From an uncultured Bacteroidota bacterium (GTDB lineage Bacteria; Bacteroidota; Bacteroidia; Bacteroidales; FEN-979): a DNA stretch of 47,221 nucleotides. Positions 35,007 to 42,778 of the stretch are shown one piece after another. Position 1 is the first letter of the stretch, and every line of letters begins with the position of its first letter. The stretch spans positions 1-47,221 of the forward strand of contig CALCGJ010000187.1 in the NCBI GenBank assembly GCA_937900965.1, given 5' to 3'. Made by a program: the position numbers and the translations under genes. The notes under the pieces are model-generated. The model was not told the DNA's origin. It did not search any database and was given only the letters and a program-made list of their open reading frames with translations.

Positions 35007-35711
35007 ATGAAAAAGGAACAAAACAACAGGCTTTACCTAATAGTATGTATCAACATATTATTTATATTTGCTTCTGGATGTTCAGAAAAAGGGGGCGTAC
35101 CTCAACCTCCCGTTAATGTTCCAGTAGTTATAACTAATAGCAAGGTTTCCTCTCTTACATACTATTCTGCTAAAATATCAGGAAGTTGTTCTGGTAAGGG
35201 GATTAATAGCAGAGGAATCTGTTGGAATACAGGGCATAATCCAACAATAGAATCACCCAAAGTTGATTCCTGTTGTGGAGAGGGGCCTATTTTGGGTAAT
35301 TTGTTTGGTTTAAAACCAAACACTACATATTATGCTAGAGCGTTTGCAGTGAATTCATTTGGAAATGGGTATGGAAATGAAATAACTTTCAACACACCCA
35401 TTCATCCTGAGTTTATTATTACATCAAAGCCCGTGCTGTTGCTAAGTGGGATGGATGGCTTTCAGTTTTTTGCTAAATGCATCAATTACAATGTGCAATT
35501 GACAAAGGTATCCATCATTAATCCAAATCAAGACTCTATCATAACACATTTAAACGGTAATTATTTCATAATGAATGAGCAATTCGATTTACAATCAGTG
35601 GGTACGGCTTATATCAAAGAAATTGGATTATGGACATTCAACTTCAATGGAACAACTGTCGAAAATGGATTGTTGTTCAATGCCGATGTGTTTGTCCAGA
35701 TCAGCAAATGA
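35007..35711 (+). CDS. Lipoprotein with a fibronectin-like domain
   Basis: The 234-residue protein has a signal peptide ending in the lipobox FASGC (Cys 25), then PQPPVNVPVV. A beta-rich domain follows (about 38-130) that ends in NTTYYARAFAVNSFGNGYGN. This is the closing strand pattern of fibronectin-like domains common in surface lipoproteins of Bacteroidota. The C-terminal half (about 135-234) is a second beta-rich part of unknown family. It has four Cys in the mature domain (two adjacent in DSCCGEG). It is a plus-strand gene flanked by mobile-element genes on the opposite strand. Confidence 0.65.
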   Translation: MKKEQNNRLYLIVCINILFIFASGCSEKGGVPQPPVNVPVVITNSKVSSLTYYSAKISGSCSGKGINSRGICWNTGHNPTIESPKVDSCCGEGPILGNLFGLKPNTTYYARAFAVNSFGNGYGNEITFNTPIHPEFIITSKPVLLLSGMDGFQFFAKCINYNVQLTKVSIINPNQDSIITHLNGNYFIMNEQFDLQSVGTAYIKEIGLWTFNFNGTTVENGLLFNADVFVQISK

Positions 35712-35816
35712 AACAAAGAAATAAAGATTCAATACCAGCCCAAGTTTTTCCAACTTGACTCCACTTTTTTTAAACTCCTTCTTGGTAAATTTGACAGGCT
35801 GAACACACAGAATGAA

Positions 35817-36464
35817 TCATATTTGACCATAATCTGCAAAACTGTAGTATCCATCCTCTGTCACAATAATATGATCCAGCACTGAAATCTCGAAGATCTT
35901 TCCTCCCTCAGCGATCTTCTTGGTAATCTCAATATCCACCTGAGATGGTTGAGTATTTCCAGAAGGGTGGTTATGGACCAGAATCAGTGCTGATGCCAAT
36001 CCCTGAATGGCAAGATGGAAGATTTTGCGGGGATCAACCACAGTTGAAGAGATACCACCTTCACTGATCTTTTTTCGATCTATAATGCAACCAGCTCTGT
36101 TTAGAAGCACAATCCAAAATTCTTCGTATGGAATACTGGCCAGAAACTGAAACAGCTCATAGACCTCCTCAGGGCATGAAATTTTTACCTTCTCATCAAC
36201 TCTGGTGGTTTTTCTACGATCTGCCAGTTCAAAGGCAGCTTTCAGCCGGATACTGTCTGAAATACTGATTCCATACCTTGCTGCTAGATCCTGACTGGGT
36301 GTTGAGTATAGCTTTTTCAGGTTATGATCACAAGCTTTGAGAATCTCTTCTGATTTCTCTAATGAGTAATACCGGGCTGTGCCTGAGCTCAGAATCAAAG
36401 CCAGTAGAACGTTATCTGTCAGCTGATGGATTGTATCATCGGATATTTGGTGTTGTTGTTTCAT
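35817..36464 (-). CDS. radC: RadC-family JAB/MPN protein
   Basis: The 215-residue protein has a helix-hairpin-like N-terminal half (about 15-85) and the RadC MPN domain (about 95-215) with the metallo motif HNHPSGNTQPS (His 164, His 166, then Ser and an Asp-bearing DIEI segment). RadC proteins are common in mobile elements of Bacteroidota. Their DNA-repair role is disputed and a metallo-isopeptidase-like activity is possible. It is slightly shorter than chromosomal RadC (about 225-235). A truncated near-copy lies at 33672-33913. It is upstream of nothing on its strand but follows the J-domain gene by 30 bp, so they are likely one operon. Confidence 0.88.
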   Translation of the reverse strand: MKQQHQISDDTIHQLTDNVLLALILSSGTARYYSLEKSEEILKACDHNLKKLYSTPSQDLAARYGISISDSIRLKAAFELADRRKTTRVDEKVKISCPEEVYELFQFLASIPYEEFWIVLLNRAGCIIDRKKISEGGISSTVVDPRKIFHLAIQGLASALILVHNHPSGNTQPSQVDIEITKKIAEGGKIFEISVLDHIIVTEDGYYSFADYGQI

Positions 36465-36493
36465 ATGTTATATAAGCTATGTAATTATAAGAG

Positions 36494-36979
36494 TCATTTT
36501 TGTGATGTCGTTTCTAGTTCTGGTTGGGGGGAGGGGGTGTAGACATCAGACCCGTACTTCCTTCTGATTTGATCAATGCTAAGAGGTTTCCGATTTGCAG
36601 ATTTGTAATCATTCGGCCTCCAGTACCAGAGCTTCTTTTCACCGGCGAAGTAAAATCCCAGCGTTTTCAGTTGTTTGCTATAGCGAAATGTGGCTCCTGA
36701 AAGCCAGATCCAGTTCCCGCAAAGTTCAATAGTGATATCACGGAAGCCGATGATGTTGTTGATGATCTCGGGAAATTCGCTATAGTCTTTCCTTGTTTCT
36801 TCCTTCTGTTTCCAGAATCTGAAGTGCGGGTTCTTCCTGATGGCTTCATACTGGGCATTGATCTCTTGCATCACACGGGTGTCACCACCTCTGTCAGGAT
36901 GATACTGTAATGCCAATTCTTTGTAACGTAATTTAACTTGGTCCAGACTGTCACAGCCTGTATAATATTGTGTCTTCAT
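36494..36979 (-). CDS. Small J-domain (DnaJ-like) protein of the mobile element
   Basis: The 161-residue protein starts with a short J domain (about 5-48): DSLDQVKLRYKELALQYHPD with HPD at 27-29, and a helix MQEINAQYEAIRKN. The rest (about 75-161) is a beta-rich part with WLSGATFRYSKQLKTLGFYF and a Tyr-Trp-Arg-Pro stretch, shared by J-like proteins of Bacteroidota mobile elements. It may recruit host DnaK to the element's replication or partition proteins; this is inference. It sits 30 bp from radC on the same strand. Confidence 0.8.
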   Translation of the reverse strand: MKTQYYTGCDSLDQVKLRYKELALQYHPDRGGDTRVMQEINAQYEAIRKNPHFRFWKQKEETRKDYSEFPEIINNIIGFRDITIELCGNWIWLSGATFRYSKQLKTLGFYFAGEKKLWYWRPNDYKSANRKPLSIDQIRRKYGSDVYTPSPQPELETTSQK

Positions 36980-37103
36980 GATTATTATATTTTGTTTGAT
37001 GATGAATTACTAGTTGTTTTCTTTGTTTTTTATCCTGCCCTAGTATAGAGCAACGAGGTGTTGTGCAGGTTGGAATAGGAAGGGAGCACTGAGCTCCCCT
37101 CCA

Positions 37104-37358
37104 TTATCGTAGGATTAGAAAGTGGTAGTAGGGATAGGCAATCTTGTCAATCAGGTACAGCAGCTTGAGGTCTTTTGAAATATCCACAGACTCCACCCAG
37201 AGGACAAATCCTCGCTGGTATTTGGAGATAGGTATTACAACATGCACCTTGAAAGGACATTTTAACCGTGTGATGATACCATCATTACCTAACACCAGTA
37301 GGCTGTGATGTGAGCAGTACCTGAAGATTCCATCAATGTACTTTTGACGGTTCTCCAT
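37104..37358 (-). CDS. Hypothetical protein, 84 residues
   Basis: A small basic protein starting MENRQKYIDGIFRYCSHHSL. It shows alternating hydrophobic and charged residues (IITRLKCPFKVHVVIPISKY) that suggest a beta fold, and two Cys. No family recognised. It follows the 126-residue gene after three bases, so it is in the same operon. Downstream lies a six-base-pair hairpin (GGGAGC/GCTCCC, 37082-37098) without a T-run. Confidence 0.5.
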   Translation of the reverse strand: MENRQKYIDGIFRYCSHHSLLVLGNDGIITRLKCPFKVHVVIPISKYQRGFVLWVESVDISKDLKLLYLIDKIAYPYYHFLILR

Positions 37359-37361
37359 AGA

Positions 37362-37742
37362 TTAATACTCTGAGGGTAACAGACAGACACCATCAACTAA
37401 CCAGACCTCGAATTTCTCTAATGGGAAGTCACTGTAAGCGATCTCCTGAGCAGCAAGGAAATTCTCATTCCCGTCAGTACACTGGATGAACCAAGAGCCA
37501 TCTCCCTGTTTGATCAGATTCCATACTTGGAACTTCTGTTTTTTTAGATGGATCTGCCAGCTTAAGATTAGATCAAAGAGCCAGTAAGCTGAAGCATGAT
37601 CCCTCGCAAATTCGCATCCATCTGTGAGGTTCATTGTTAATCCTGCTGTAATTCGATGTAAATAGTAGTGCTGTGTGCCGGTAAATCCATCCAGAGCAAT
37701 CTCCAGCTCTTGTTTTGATAATTTTATTGTTTCTGTTCTCAT
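37362..37742 (-). CDS. Hypothetical protein, 126 residues
   Basis: The protein begins MRTETIKLSKQELEIALDGF and has a compact alpha/beta composition: FTGTQHYYLHRITAGLTMNL, a Trp-rich centre (AYWLFDLILSWQIHLKK) and an end resembling a short beta sheet (FIQCTDGNENFLAAQEIAYS). This resembles DUF6876-type proteins of Bacteroidota mobile elements (they share a TDG and W-rich core), but I cannot confirm it. It is three bases upstream of the next small gene. Confidence 0.6.
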   Translation of the reverse strand: MRTETIKLSKQELEIALDGFTGTQHYYLHRITAGLTMNLTDGCEFARDHASAYWLFDLILSWQIHLKKQKFQVWNLIKQGDGSWFIQCTDGNENFLAAQEIAYSDFPLEKFEVWLVDGVCLLPSEY

Positions 37743-37771
37743 ATATAGTTTGGTTTAGATTAATGTTGAAT

Positions 37772-37803
37772 AAAAAAAGGGTAGCCCAGTTGTCGGACTA
37801 CCC
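37772..37803 (-). terminator. Rho-independent terminator for the gene at 37828
   Basis: GGGTAG at 37779-37784 pairs with CTACCC at 37798-37803 (plus a CC/GG pair inside). On the minus strand the hairpin is followed by seven T (the A-run at 37772-37778). It lies 25 bp after the stop of the gene at 37828. Confidence 0.8.
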
Positions 37804-37827
37804 TCTATTGCATACTCAGTTTCTGAG

Positions 37828-38184
37828 TCAGGCTTCTACAGATACAGCCTCTGGTGTGAATACAGCCTCCTCCATTGTCTCCTCATTTGGATTAGGGTTA
37901 TACCTGTACTTGTGGGTCAGCATGATTGTCTCCCCTGTTGATGGGATTGTGTACTCATAGGGCTCAGAGTCTACCTTCTGAATTTCTCCGGGAAGTGATT
38001 TGCCTACCAGCCCTTTGCATACCTCCTCAGAGAAAGTCGTAGAAATGCTGCCCTTCCAAGCTGTTGCATAGAAATTTCCGGTTTTAGATGACAATACAAA
38101 AGTGATGTCACCCATGAGCGTCAATGCATTAAATGGTTCCCCATCAGCATTGATCAATGTCTTGAAATCTGTTACTTGTACCAT
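37828..38184 (-). CDS. Hypothetical protein, 118 residues
   Basis: The start MVQVTDFKTLINADGEPFNA is followed by beta strands (LTLMGDITFVLSSKTGNFYA) and an acidic C-terminus with several Pro and Glu (NPNPNEETMEEAVFTPEAVS). The layout resembles a small single-domain protein common in Bacteroidota mobile elements, perhaps a single-strand-binding-like or phage accessory protein; this is a guess. It has its own terminator downstream (37772-37803), and starts 253 bp from the secreted-protein gene stop. Confidence 0.55.
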   Translation of the reverse strand: MVQVTDFKTLINADGEPFNALTLMGDITFVLSSKTGNFYATAWKGSISTTFSEEVCKGLVGKSLPGEIQKVDSEPYEYTIPSTGETIMLTHKYRYNPNPNEETMEEAVFTPEAVSVEA

Positions 38185-38437
38185 AGTTTTACGGTGTTAA
38201 GTTGGTTTTTACACATGGGATGGGCTTTTCCCACCCAGAAGTTAGGGGGGGTCATTGGGCAAGTCAGGTCACGCTCAAAAATTTTCCAGAAATTTTTTTA
38301 GAAAAATTTATAAAAACACTGCTGGTTGGAACTTTCTTATTTGCTTAAATATCTAGAAAGTTTATTAAATGCAATAATATATATACATGCATATAAAGTA
38401 AGGTAGCTATCACTACCCTCACTTATTGAGGACTATC
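38185..38437. other. Non-coding gap with small hairpins
   Basis: The 253-bp AT-rich gap contains GGTAG/CTACC at 38402-38417, a weak hairpin for the 3' end of the gene at 38438 on the minus strand. It also holds a GGGATGGGC...TTTTCCCACCC arrangement near 38216-38240 that could fold in the leader of the gene ending at 38184. I see no further gene. Confidence 0.4.
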
Positions 38438-39556
38438 TTAAAACCGAGTTCCAGGGTCGAAGTTATACAGAAGGTGGAACATGCATTGCCCGAGCCAGTT
38501 GATCTCCCATACAAGGGTTTGAGTGTTGTAAGTAAGGATGGGTGGATCAACACCACCAATATCATTCAGGTCACCAACAGCTTGAAGAATCTCAATACCT
38601 AACACATAGGTTGATTGATATGTATCTGGCCAGTGGGCATAGCACCAATCAATAAGATTGTTTAGAACGAAAGTGTTGTTAGATGCATTAAAACTTGGAT
38701 CTATCGCCATTTGCAAATAGGGTGTAGTTGGCTGAACTGTATCTTCCTGATAAACCATGTTGAGCTTCCCTTTTGTAGCAGGAGGAAGTTGATCCTCTAT
38801 CCAATACAGACACCTTTCCCTGGCGGTGGCTGTTGGAGCGGTGTAGTTCAAGTCAAACCATGCAGGAGCATTAAGATCGTTATCACTGAACCTGTGGGTC
38901 TGACCCTGTGGGCCTGAGCCGATTACTTGGTTAACCGTAAACATATTGAAGTCACTCATCACCTTGTAGATGTATAGAGTGTCGGCGTTGCCTGTGAAAG
39001 TTACTGGACTACTGTAATCATCCCTTGCTCGTTGTTCAACGTTAGAGAGTTGCCCTGGTCTTTGAATAGCTGTGTATTCGTACCAGATGCTTGTCCAGTC
39101 GATGGTGTTTGGGTGGATAGCATCTACCTCATACGTCCCAGGTGTAACTGCTATACTCGTGTCTCCTGTAGTTAGAACGAGTGAATCTCCTCCTATTATC
39201 AGTGTCGCTCCCGTGAGTAGTGTATCCTCCATCAGGTCCATTATCTTGAAGTATATCTGTGGCGGTGGGGGACTTATTGTCCCTGCTCCAAAGTTGATCT
39301 CTTTCCACTGGTTGGCAGTCTGCACAAACACATAGAACTTGCTGTCCGAGGTACAGAATACCAACAGTCCATTTGCTGGGTCTGGGATAGCTTGGATCTG
39401 AGCCTGGGTTAGACGAGGGAGCAGCACGCCCTTGGAAGTGGACTTTACATCCAGTATGGAGGAGGGGTCTGGAGAAGTGCCATCATTGTTAATACTTACC
39501 TGACCATATCCAGAGACATAGCCCAACACAATAATTAATAAGATTACCCTTCTCAT
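38438..39556 (-). CDS. Secreted protein of unknown function
   Basis: The 372-residue protein has a signal peptide (MRRVILLIIVLGYVSGYGQ). Its first domain (about 20-95) reads SSILDVKSTSKGVLLPRLTQ, AQIQAIPDPANGLLVFCTSD and FYVFVQTANQWKEI, a pattern found at the N-terminus of many Bacteroidota extracellular and fibre-like proteins. The middle (about 100-175) looks like a beta-sandwich (YFKIMDLMEDTLLTGATLII). The rest may be a zinc-free metallopeptidase-like or glycan-binding domain, but I see no His-Glu motif. It is probably exported cargo of the element. Confidence 0.6.
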   Translation of the reverse strand: MRRVILLIIVLGYVSGYGQVSINNDGTSPDPSSILDVKSTSKGVLLPRLTQAQIQAIPDPANGLLVFCTSDSKFYVFVQTANQWKEINFGAGTISPPPPQIYFKIMDLMEDTLLTGATLIIGGDSLVLTTGDTSIAVTPGTYEVDAIHPNTIDWTSIWYEYTAIQRPGQLSNVEQRARDDYSSPVTFTGNADTLYIYKVMSDFNMFTVNQVIGSGPQGQTHRFSDNDLNAPAWFDLNYTAPTATARERCLYWIEDQLPPATKGKLNMVYQEDTVQPTTPYLQMAIDPSFNASNNTFVLNNLIDWCYAHWPDTYQSTYVLGIEILQAVGDLNDIGGVDPPILTYNTQTLVWEINWLGQCMFHLLYNFDPGTRF

Positions 39557-39841
39557 ACGAACTGGATGTAAAAATATAAAAAGTTAGTTAGATGCTGCTA
39601 CTTCACCAATACAAAAGGACACTTTGAAGATACAATCCAAAGCCATCAGTAGACAATGTGTTGATCAATGTTACCTTACATAGAACTACTTTCTTCCTCT
39701 CTCATCAGGGTATCGGGTCAAGCATCTTCCGATATGCACTTTTATCTATACTAGGCCCGTGTGCTGTAAAAGAAAGGGGAATTTGAAGTATAAGTCTGTG
39801 TGATAAAGGTTTGTAAAAATATTGCTGAAAAATATTTCTCC
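39557..39841. other. Non-coding gap between DUF3987 and the secreted protein
   Basis: No frame of note is seen in either direction. The stretch holds the likely promoter and 5' leader of the secreted-protein gene (start 39556) and, at its right end, the 9-bp repeats listed separately. Confidence 0.45.
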
Positions 39842-39868
39842 AACTCCGATAACTCCGATAACTCCGAT
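39842..39868. repeat. Three tandem 9-bp repeats (iteron-like)
   Basis: AACTCCGAT occurs three times in succession at 39842-39850, 39851-39859 and 39860-39868, directly after the stop codon (39872-39874) of the DUF3987 gene. A related set in opposite orientation lies inside that gene at 41135-41161. Confidence 0.7.
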
Positions 39869-39871
39869 GAG

Positions 39872-41515
39872 TTACTCCACTTTTCTATAAAGGTCGCGTT
39901 TTGGGTGCTCAATATATTCAGGTTGAAGGTTTTCTAGATATCTCTCTACAGTGTTTTCTTTAAGCCCTAGCTTTTCGCCAATGGACTCTGCTTCTTTCCT
40001 GGTGAATTTTTTAGGTAGGCTATTTAGAAATTCTCTTGTTGGTCCATATAGCTGCTTTTTATAAGATCCAGGTAGTTGCCGGGCGATGCTAAATGCATGA
40101 TGAGAGAAAACATCTGAGAGGGTTAGAGCAGTTTCAAAATCTTCATTAGTGGCTATTAACTTGTCACCAGGCTTCTCATACATCCTGACAGCAGTGAGGA
40201 TGCCTGCCAACCGAAAACAAACCATACCTTGTCTTCTAATAGTTGCAATAGCATTAGTTGTGACGTGACTTTTATACCGGGCAGACATTTCAGAGAAATG
40301 ATAATTCAGCATAGATTTCTGTTCTTTAGTTAGGTCAAACTTGAAAGTCTTATCAGATGGATCGTTGTATGCCATGAAAATATTAATTGCCTTAGTTTTA
40401 AATGGTTTTAGTAGATCATCCAAGGATTTCTCTTCCACTTCATTCCCTCCATCCGGAAAAACGCTTTTCCAAGTTGGATCAAGTTCAATCCGATAAAAGC
40501 AAAATCTTGAAAATAGGCCATCCTCAGTATCTCTAATGAGGCGATTAACCTGATTAGGCGTACCTGTTAACAAGATGGTTAAGGCCGGCTTTTTAAGTAT
40601 GTGAATAATTGCAGGACTCCCTTTCACACCCTTCCGCATATTTTCATATCGTTCATGCTCATAAGCTTGTCGGAGTAATGCAGTGGTATTCCCCCAATCT
40701 TGATTAAAATTTTGAGTTAAGGTATCTGCTTCAAAAGCGAACATAATCCCCTTACCGTCATTAGCTTTAAGACGTTCAATCAAGACGGCAAAGCTTGTAT
40801 CTGCAGGAAAAAACAACATCTTCTCTTGTCTATCATATTCATCTTCGATCTCCTCCAAAATTACACGAGACCATCTGGCCACAGATTTTCCAGCACTGGC
40901 AGCCCCGACGATCATAGAGTATATATTGAGATGAATCTCTTTCCTGTCATACTTACCATATATATTCGGAAAGCACCCACTGAGCACAGTCAATGTTGAA
41001 AGAAGCAGTAAGTCTTTGTCCTGTTTACTATCGAATAGATCCACGAGATCTTTCAGGAATACAGGTAATCTTGGGTAAATGGATATAGGAATATGTGGTA
41101 GCTGAACTCGGTTATCTTGAGGGGGGTGCATCCCATCGGATTCATCGGATTCATCGGATTTGATCCAGATTTCTGTTTCAGGTAACAGACCCAAATTCAG
41201 CTCCCGGTCAATAATACCACAGATGTGGACAAAATCCAAGCCGTGATCTAGTTTTTTTATTCGAGCACAAAGCTTGAACATATCTCCATACTCTTGACCT
41301 TTTCCTACAGAGAAGGAATATGCCCAAAGATCACCTAGATAACTGATTATCAAATCACTTTCTCTCTCCAGAATGGGATTCCATGAAGAAACCAGTTCTT
41401 CTTCAGATATTTCTTCAAGGTTGCGAAACACATTCTTATAATAATCCATGCCTCTGTCAGTTTTTTCAAGGAGTAACTTCCTTAATTCTTCGTGGGTAAT
41501 TGGTTTATTTGTCAT
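39872..41515 (-). CDS. DUF3987 family ATPase (primase/helicase-like) of the mobile element
   Basis: The 547-residue protein has a Walker A at 204-211 (GAASAGKS in MIVGAASAGKSVARWSRVIL). A downstream region with LTGTPNQVNRLIRDTEDGLF and an Arg-rich FCFYRIELD follows, as in the DUF3987 family that takes the place of a D5/RepA-type helicase in Bacteroidota mobile elements. The N-terminal 110 residues are helical and Lys/Asp-rich. Residues about 121-127 (DESDESD) come from the 9-bp repeats in the DNA. The C-terminal 60 residues contain a winged-helix-like tail (KFTRKEAESIGEKLGLKENT). It would drive unwinding for replication of the excised element. Confidence 0.8.
   Translation of the reverse strand: MTNKPITHEELRKLLLEKTDRGMDYYKNVFRNLEEISEEELVSSWNPILERESDLIISYLGDLWAYSFSVGKGQEYGDMFKLCARIKKLDHGLDFVHICGIIDRELNLGLLPETEIWIKSDESDESDGMHPPQDNRVQLPHIPISIYPRLPVFLKDLVDLFDSKQDKDLLLLSTLTVLSGCFPNIYGKYDRKEIHLNIYSMIVGAASAGKSVARWSRVILEEIEDEYDRQEKMLFFPADTSFAVLIERLKANDGKGIMFAFEADTLTQNFNQDWGNTTALLRQAYEHERYENMRKGVKGSPAIIHILKKPALTILLTGTPNQVNRLIRDTEDGLFSRFCFYRIELDPTWKSVFPDGGNEVEEKSLDDLLKPFKTKAINIFMAYNDPSDKTFKFDLTKEQKSMLNYHFSEMSARYKSHVTTNAIATIRRQGMVCFRLAGILTAVRMYEKPGDKLIATNEDFETALTLSDVFSHHAFSIARQLPGSYKKQLYGPTREFLNSLPKKFTRKEAESIGEKLGLKENTVERYLENLQPEYIEHPKRDLYRKVE
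41135..41161. repeat. Three tandem 9-bp repeats inside the DUF3987 gene
   Basis: ATCGGATTC at 41135-41143 and 41144-41152, then ATCGGATTT at 41153-41161, make an Asp-Glu-Ser-type repeat in the protein. The same core ATCGGA (in reverse orientation) makes the array at 39842-39868. Confidence 0.65.
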
Positions 41516-41580
41516 TGCATCAGTTTATATAGGACAGCAGTGGTTGTTTAGACCACTACTGTCCAAATTTAGATGTGCTA

Positions 41581-41940
41581 TTAATGATCTTCAGGAATAG
41601 TGCCTCCCTTCCATTCCGCTGTCTCTCTCTTTGACAAGCCATGGAAGACTGAAGACGACTCTCGACACCAAATCCTATAGCATTTAAGTTCATTTTCCAG
41701 ATCGACGAGCCTGAAGTAATATCTTCCATTTCGGAAAACGTATGGAAGGTAATTAGCTTCTCTCATCCATTTCAACTCATCTCTCGACATCCCTAAATAC
41801 TCACAGGCTTCTCTAGTGGTATAAAATCGCTTGGTCATAGTCTTCTGAATTTCAGTAACTATCTTTGTTAGTTGTTCGATTTTTTTTGTCAGAGCGACGA
41901 TTTCGTTAACATCTGACTGATTTGAGTTTAATTGCTTCAT
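41581..41940 (-). CDS. Excisionase-like helix-turn-helix protein
   Basis: The 119-residue protein has a coiled-coil start (about 10-35; VALTKKIEQLTKIVTEIQKT). A MerR/excisionase-type winged helix-turn-helix follows (about 40-90): YTTREACEYLGMSRDELKWM and YVFRNGRYYFRLVDLENEL. Such proteins bind the attachment-site DNA and direct excision, or act as regulators. It is the third of three related HTH genes in this operon. Its Trp/Arg-rich C-terminal 25 residues are not in the family. Confidence 0.75.
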   Translation of the reverse strand: MKQLNSNQSDVNEIVALTKKIEQLTKIVTEIQKTMTKRFYTTREACEYLGMSRDELKWMREANYLPYVFRNGRYYFRLVDLENELKCYRIWCRESSSVFHGLSKRETAEWKGGTIPEDH

Positions 41941-42017
41941 GATATTTATTTTGAGTTAATAATTCCTGCTATTTCTCACGTAGTTAAGGTCAGCAGTAAA
42001 CCTTACGGCCTGTATTG

Positions 42018-42302
42018 TTACTGTCGTTTTTGACATTTTCGTAAAAAGCGACGTATATCACCTGAGTAAAAAAGGACTTTGCCTCCAGATCGGGTCTCCT
42101 GAAGTTCTCCCTGATCTCGAAGTGCCTTCATTGCTTTCACTGGTATTCCAAGAAACTCTGCTGTCTCACGAATTGTATATCGGTATTGCTGATAACGGAA
42201 TGCCCTTTTACTATAAAGCTCCTTCTCTTTTGCTTTTGGAGATTTAATCGGGAGTATAAGCTCCTCCATCTCCTTCTCACTAAATAGTGTCGCCATTTTC
42301 AC
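42018..42302 (-). CDS. Small excisionase-type helix-turn-helix protein
   Basis: The 94-residue protein carries a single HTH_17-type domain (about 37-92): YTIRETAEFLGIPVKAMKAL, then SGGKVLFYSGDIRRFLRK. The N-terminal part (EEMEELILPIKSPKAKEKEL) is charged. Its start overlaps the stop of the gene upstream by four bases (42299-42302), so the pair is translationally coupled. It is likely an accessory DNA-binding protein of the element. Confidence 0.78.
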   Translation of the reverse strand: MKMATLFSEKEMEELILPIKSPKAKEKELYSKRAFRYQQYRYTIRETAEFLGIPVKAMKALRDQGELQETRSGGKVLFYSGDIRRFLRKCQKRQ

Positions 42303-42595
42303 TTGCCTGATTCATAAGATTCTACTCTATACTTAGAAAGGAAATTCTCAATATCTGTATGTCGGAAAAAAATTTTATTTCCAATTTGAGAGAAACTCAA
42401 CATCCCTTCATCCCGGTACTTCTGTAAGGTTCTCTTTGAAACCTGTAATAGAGTGCAAGCCTCCATAATTGTGTAGAGTGACTTTGACCCTATACCTCCA
42501 TTAAGGGAATCAACCTTCTTTTCAAGTGATTCGAGCTTCTTTGAAAGCTGAATATATTCCTCCACAGTTATTAGATTGACGTTCATTTTATACAA
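42299..42595 (-). CDS. Excisionase-type helix-turn-helix protein
   Basis: The 98-residue protein has a short coiled coil (about 10-30) and the HTH_17 domain at about 40-92: LYTIMEACTLLQVSKRTLQK, YRDEGMLSFSQIGNKIFFRH and a TDIENFLSK end. This is the binding domain of excisionases and AlpA-type regulators. It is the first gene of the excisionase pair and overlaps it by four bases. Upstream lies a tandem 12-bp repeat (42685-42708) that could be a binding site. Confidence 0.8.
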   Translation of the reverse strand: MYKMNVNLITVEEYIQLSKKLESLEKKVDSLNGGIGSKSLYTIMEACTLLQVSKRTLQKYRDEGMLSFSQIGNKIFFRHTDIENFLSKYRVESYESGK

Positions 42596-42684
42596 CTTTT
42601 TAGTTCCTAATCTTGTTTAATCCATCGAACTTGACGGGGTAAATTTAGCCCTATAAACAGCTGCAAATCAGATACCAAAAAGGA

Positions 42685-42708
42685 AAGGTAGAGTGGAAGG
42701 TAGAGTGA
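42685..42708. repeat. Two tandem 12-bp repeats upstream of the HTH genes
   Basis: AAGGTAGAGTGG at 42685-42696 and AAGGTAGAGTGA at 42697-42708 lie in the 183-bp gap between the 313-residue gene and the first HTH gene. Their position suggests an operator or recombination-protein site. Confidence 0.5.
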
Positions 42709-42778
42709 AAACTGATCTAATCAATAGCAATTGACGGAAAGTGAAAGCGATATGGGAAAGGATATTTTTCTAAAAAAA

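Noticed and set aside
39842-41161. Tandem 9-bp units considered as a CRISPR-like array
   Set aside because: Units are too short, directly adjacent and without spacers; they are tandem repeats.
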